Below are positions 61,345 to 64,000 of a stretch of DNA of 64,000 nt, one piece after another. The DNA is taken from the NCBI GenBank assembly GCA_035578155.1, contig JAPWDM010000077.1, positions 186,001 through 250,000 on the forward strand, in the 5' to 3' direction. The first letter of the stretch is position 1; each line of letters begins with the position of its first letter. Origin of the DNA: Brachynemurus nebulosus (lineage: Eukaryota; Arthropoda; Insecta; Neuroptera; Myrmeleontidae). A program made the position numbers and the translations under genes. The notes under the pieces are model-generated. The model saw nothing but the letters and a program-made list of their open reading frames with translations, was not told the DNA's origin and did no database searches.

Positions 61345-63147
61345 ATGGGAGAGCGGAGGCCTTCTCAGACACGCAGGGTGTCCTTTGCAGCGGAGCCGCA
61401 GGTACAGTATATACCCGCCAACCGCTACGACAGCAGCAAGGCGAGCTCCTCTGTTCACGACGCGCCAATGGACATGACGACAGAGATCCCTGAGTTCAAA
61501 AACTTGTTTCTCTTCCAGAAAATCGAGGCGCAGTTGCCTGACGACAATCTCGACGACGTATTCAGCAAGGACACAACGGTAGATACCTGCGACGACTCCA
61601 TGGAAGCCAGCGAGTACGTTCGCAGGCTGAGTATCTCGGCGAGAAGGAACAGCCTCGACGTGATAAATAATAGGAGTCTTGTGTCTCTCGCGGCTTCAAA
61701 AGATGTGAAGGAAGAAGGCCCGAACAGTAAAGTTGGAATGGTGGTGGATGTGTCCGGCGATAAAGGTGAAGAAGAAAAAGAGAACGGGGTGGCCGAAGGC
61801 AAGAGGCATGTTGAGAGCAACTGCAGCGACATGATACTGTCCAACAGCTCTTATGTAGTCGAGGAGCTGATAAATACGGTCGATCTGCGTACGATTCTGC
61901 CGCAGGTAAAGAAAGAGAGCCAGGACCTGAATGAATTCCTGGCATCAGCAGGCATTCGGTTCCTAGACGATGCCATAATCGGGAGTCTCAGGAGGGACAC
62001 CCTCTCGAAGTCGAGGAATGTTGTCGACCCCTTTCTCTTCTACTACTACAAGTACTCTATGAAGGAGAGAATCGAGTTTTTCCAGATGTTCTCGAGCTTC
62101 CTAGGAGAAAAGATGTGCGACCTGCAGGCTCAAATAGTAGCGGCCCAGAGCTCTGTCGATATCCCGAGCCTGAATAAGGAAAAGCTGAAGAGAATCAGAA
62201 ACGAGTCGAGGAACAGAGCGAGAGTTGATTGGTATACGTTGAGAAAAATAAACGAGCTCCAGTTCAACAAGAAAATCGTACAGCACAAGTTCGACCTCGA
62301 AGAGCAGTACGAAACCCGGATAAGGGAGCTTGAGGATGTCGAAGGTAAAATTGAGAGCAAGAGAGCGGTAATAGCGGACATCAAGGCAAAGGTGGCTGGT
62401 ATTCAGCAGAGGCTTGCGAGCAAACCTCAAGGGCACCTAGAGGAGACCGAGAAACTTCTTCAGATGATAGAAGATAGGAAGAAGCTCCTAGAGTCTATAA
62501 GGGAAGAACACAGGTCTATGCTGGAGGCTACACAGGAGAGCTCTCTTGCGATATCGCGAGTGGATGCACAGATTGAGAAGCTTAAGGCCGAGATCGAGCT
62601 GATGAAGAAGAACTTTCTCACGCGCGGCGTGACGGAGGCGATGCTGGAAGAAGCAAGAAGCGCAACCAAGAGATTTTCCCTTCTCTTCGACTTCAAGATA
62701 ATGCGTCTTTCAGAGCACGTAATCACCTTTTTGACACACGGAAGCGTCATCACACTGTACTATGAGAGGGGAATGATAGTTTCTAAGCTTGAGCTCACGT
62801 ATCAGGAACCTGACACGCCTTTCCCTGCGATTCCAGTCGAGAAGGTAGTGGGGAAAGATCTCAGAGCAGCCATATTATCCATAGTCAGCCGTCTCACGAC
62901 GCTGAAGACAATACTGAAGGATCTCGAGGTCTTCAGAGGAGAGGGGAAGGTAGAGTATTTCAGTCAAAACACTGATCTGCACTTCAGGCTTAATTTTCTG
63001 AAACATGGCAAGATCGTTGACTTCGTGGTCGATGAGAAGTATAACGTGTGCAGAGACAAGTCTCAGCTCTTCAACTTCCTCGAGAGTCCGTTCTCACTCA
63101 GGGAGCATGTCCTGAAAGAAATAGAGATGAAAGGGTGCGTTTCTTAG
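61345..63147 (+). CDS. SPC105: Kinetochore scaffold KNL1/Spc105/Spc7
   Basis: A 600-residue outer-kinetochore scaffold. RRVSF at residues 10-14 is the docking motif for protein phosphatase 1. MDMT at 42-45 resembles the MELT motif that, once phosphorylated by Mps1, recruits Bub3-Bub1. The disordered N-terminus gives way at about 195-225 to the family hallmark DLNEFLASAGIRFLDDAIIG and RRDT (Spc7: FL..tGIRFLD), then a long coiled coil (225-440) and a C-terminal globular region that would form the RWD-type domains binding Mis12 and Zwint-like partners. Yeast Spc105 is over 900 residues, so the MELT array is reduced to perhaps one. Start ATG follows CGCCCCA. Confidence 0.88.
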   Translation: MGERRPSQTRRVSFAAEPQVQYIPANRYDSSKASSSVHDAPMDMTTEIPEFKNLFLFQKIEAQLPDDNLDDVFSKDTTVDTCDDSMEASEYVRRLSISARRNSLDVINNRSLVSLAASKDVKEEGPNSKVGMVVDVSGDKGEEEKENGVAEGKRHVESNCSDMILSNSSYVVEELINTVDLRTILPQVKKESQDLNEFLASAGIRFLDDAIIGSLRRDTLSKSRNVVDPFLFYYYKYSMKERIEFFQMFSSFLGEKMCDLQAQIVAAQSSVDIPSLNKEKLKRIRNESRNRARVDWYTLRKINELQFNKKIVQHKFDLEEQYETRIRELEDVEGKIESKRAVIADIKAKVAGIQQRLASKPQGHLEETEKLLQMIEDRKKLLESIREEHRSMLEATQESSLAISRVDAQIEKLKAEIELMKKNFLTRGVTEAMLEEARSATKRFSLLFDFKIMRLSEHVITFLTHGSVITLYYERGMIVSKLELTYQEPDTPFPAIPVEKVVGKDLRAAILSIVSRLTTLKTILKDLEVFRGEGKVEYFSQNTDLHFRLNFLKHGKIVDFVVDEKYNVCRDKSQLFNFLESPFSLREHVLKEIEMKGCVS

Positions 63148-64000
63148 TTTCTTAGTCTCTTAATAGTAGATATTTCAGGGTCCGGTTTTTAGCATGAACT
63201 AAATGAAAAGTATATTTATAAGGGCCTTTCTGTATAGTGTGTGTGTGCGTATGCGCTGTAGGTTTTACCAAGAAAAGTTAGCAAGATAGTCAGTCACCAT
63301 GTAGGTATAGTATTCGCCAAAGTCATATCATATACTATGACTCGCTTATTCAGACCCTGCTAACTCTATTTGTATTCATAGTGCGGGTTTGGTTGTGCAC
63401 TGATACTATCAAAACAGGAGTGCTCACAGCACCGGAAAACTTTATGAGTGCCAGATGTATTCCGAGCACTCGGACGCTCATGAGAAGGTACACTATGTAC
63501 AAAGAATAAATCTTTCGGTCCTTAGAGCTGATATAGCTTACCGGAATAAATCTTGCTAGTAAAGAGCTACAGATTGTACCTACTAGCACTGAGCATTTCA
63601 CCAAACATCGTAAGATACACTCTCCAGTCACAGCCTTTCAGGATAGTGTGTGAACACGAAACATACTCTTCTCCTTTTTCTACCAGAAGAGCTTAAAGCT
63701 GAGGAAGATGAATGGTCCGAGAAATTTGTTAGAATCAAACAGAAGGTGAAGGATATAGCACTAGCCGTTGATGTTAAAGATATATCTTCTGGTATATAAG
63801 GACGCATTTACAGACAGATTGGAACAACAACCTTTCAGCAAACTTCGACACAGTAGTAAATTTCGAATTAAGGGTTGCTACATACAAGGGAGCTTATAGA
63901 CGCGTTATTCGCCCATTGTAGATACATTATGCCCATATAGACAAGTCATGTATATGGTACGCAGTTTATACTCTATCATCTTCTATTAGGCCTCTGAACC
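63148..64000. other. Window end, mostly no gene
   Basis: A scrap like the retrotransposon ORF end (CCAGTCACAGCCTTTCAGGA) lies at about 63624-63643 on the plus strand. It is followed by a 50-codon open plus-strand frame, 63647-63799, with no ATG in its first part but a protein-like end (KAEEDEWSEKFVRIKQKVKD). The latter may be the broken end of some gene. No other feature is seen to the window edge. Confidence 0.35.

Noticed and set aside
1..64000. CRISPR array, prokaryotic operons or integrated virus
   Set aside because: No regularly spaced repeats, no bacterial gene clusters and no viral structural genes seen; the reverse transcriptase pieces belong to non-LTR elements.

Overview
The window looks like nuclear DNA of a microsporidian. 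All recognisable proteins are eukaryotic and most are shortened: Dsk2, EB1, Psf1, Pcf11, Noc2, Trm9, Tsr3, Trf4, Upf1, Caf1, cytosolic IleRS, eS4, a kinesin and a KNL1/Spc105-like protein. I see no spliceosomal introns. Most start codons have a CCC-type motif directly 5' of the ATG, and the ribosomal protein gene also has AAATTT motifs; both are described for microsporidian promoters. I used that motif to choose starts. The genus cannot be told from this. Gene density (about 25 protein genes in 64 kb, gaps of 0.3-2 kb) is lower than in Encephalitozoon, and the gaps hold decayed retrotransposons.

Layout. 1-6 kb: retrotransposon remnant, RNase P RNA, Sec8-like exocyst protein. 6-12 kb: tiny Dad4-like ORF, amino-acid transporter, ubiquilin/Dsk2, tRNA-Pro. 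12-18 kb: retrotransposon piece, Noc2, small hypothetical, possible structured RNA, tRNA-Phe, the divergent pair Trm9/Tsr3. 18-22 kb: inverted retrotransposon pieces, frameshifted casein kinase 1, another retrotransposon copy, Trf4-type nucleotidyltransferase. 24-34 kb: large unidentified protein, HMG-like protein, Upf1, propeller plus coiled-coil (nucleoporin-like) protein, tRNA-Lys. 35-45 kb: EB1, retrotransposon, Pcf11-like zinc-finger protein, retrotransposon, IleRS. 45-53 kb: frameshifted lipid phosphatase, two opposed retrotransposon pieces, micro-ORF, Caf1 deadenylase, a large unidentified ORF broken in two places. 54-64 kb: Psf1, retrotransposon, eS4, retrotransposon, kinesin, KNL1/Spc105.

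Themes. Genes are monocistronic and functionally mixed: RNA decay and 3'-end formation (Upf1, Caf1, Trf4, Pcf11), translation and ribosome assembly (IleRS, eS4, Noc2, Tsr3, Trm9, three tRNAs, RNase P RNA) and spindle/kinetochore (EB1, kinesin, KNL1, possible Dad4). The repeats are mostly 5'-truncated copies of at least two related non-LTR retrotransposon families with a reverse transcriptase, a CCHC-like finger and a restriction-like endonuclease (R2/R4 type). Most copies lie on the minus strand and all are broken. I found no CRISPR, prokaryotic operon or virus. The observations most worth following are the KNL1 protein with PP1-docking and MELT-like motifs, the Dad4-like micro-ORF, the possible structured RNA at 14.2-14.4 kb, and shared lesions between retrotransposon copies that suggest broken copies were mobilised or duplicated.
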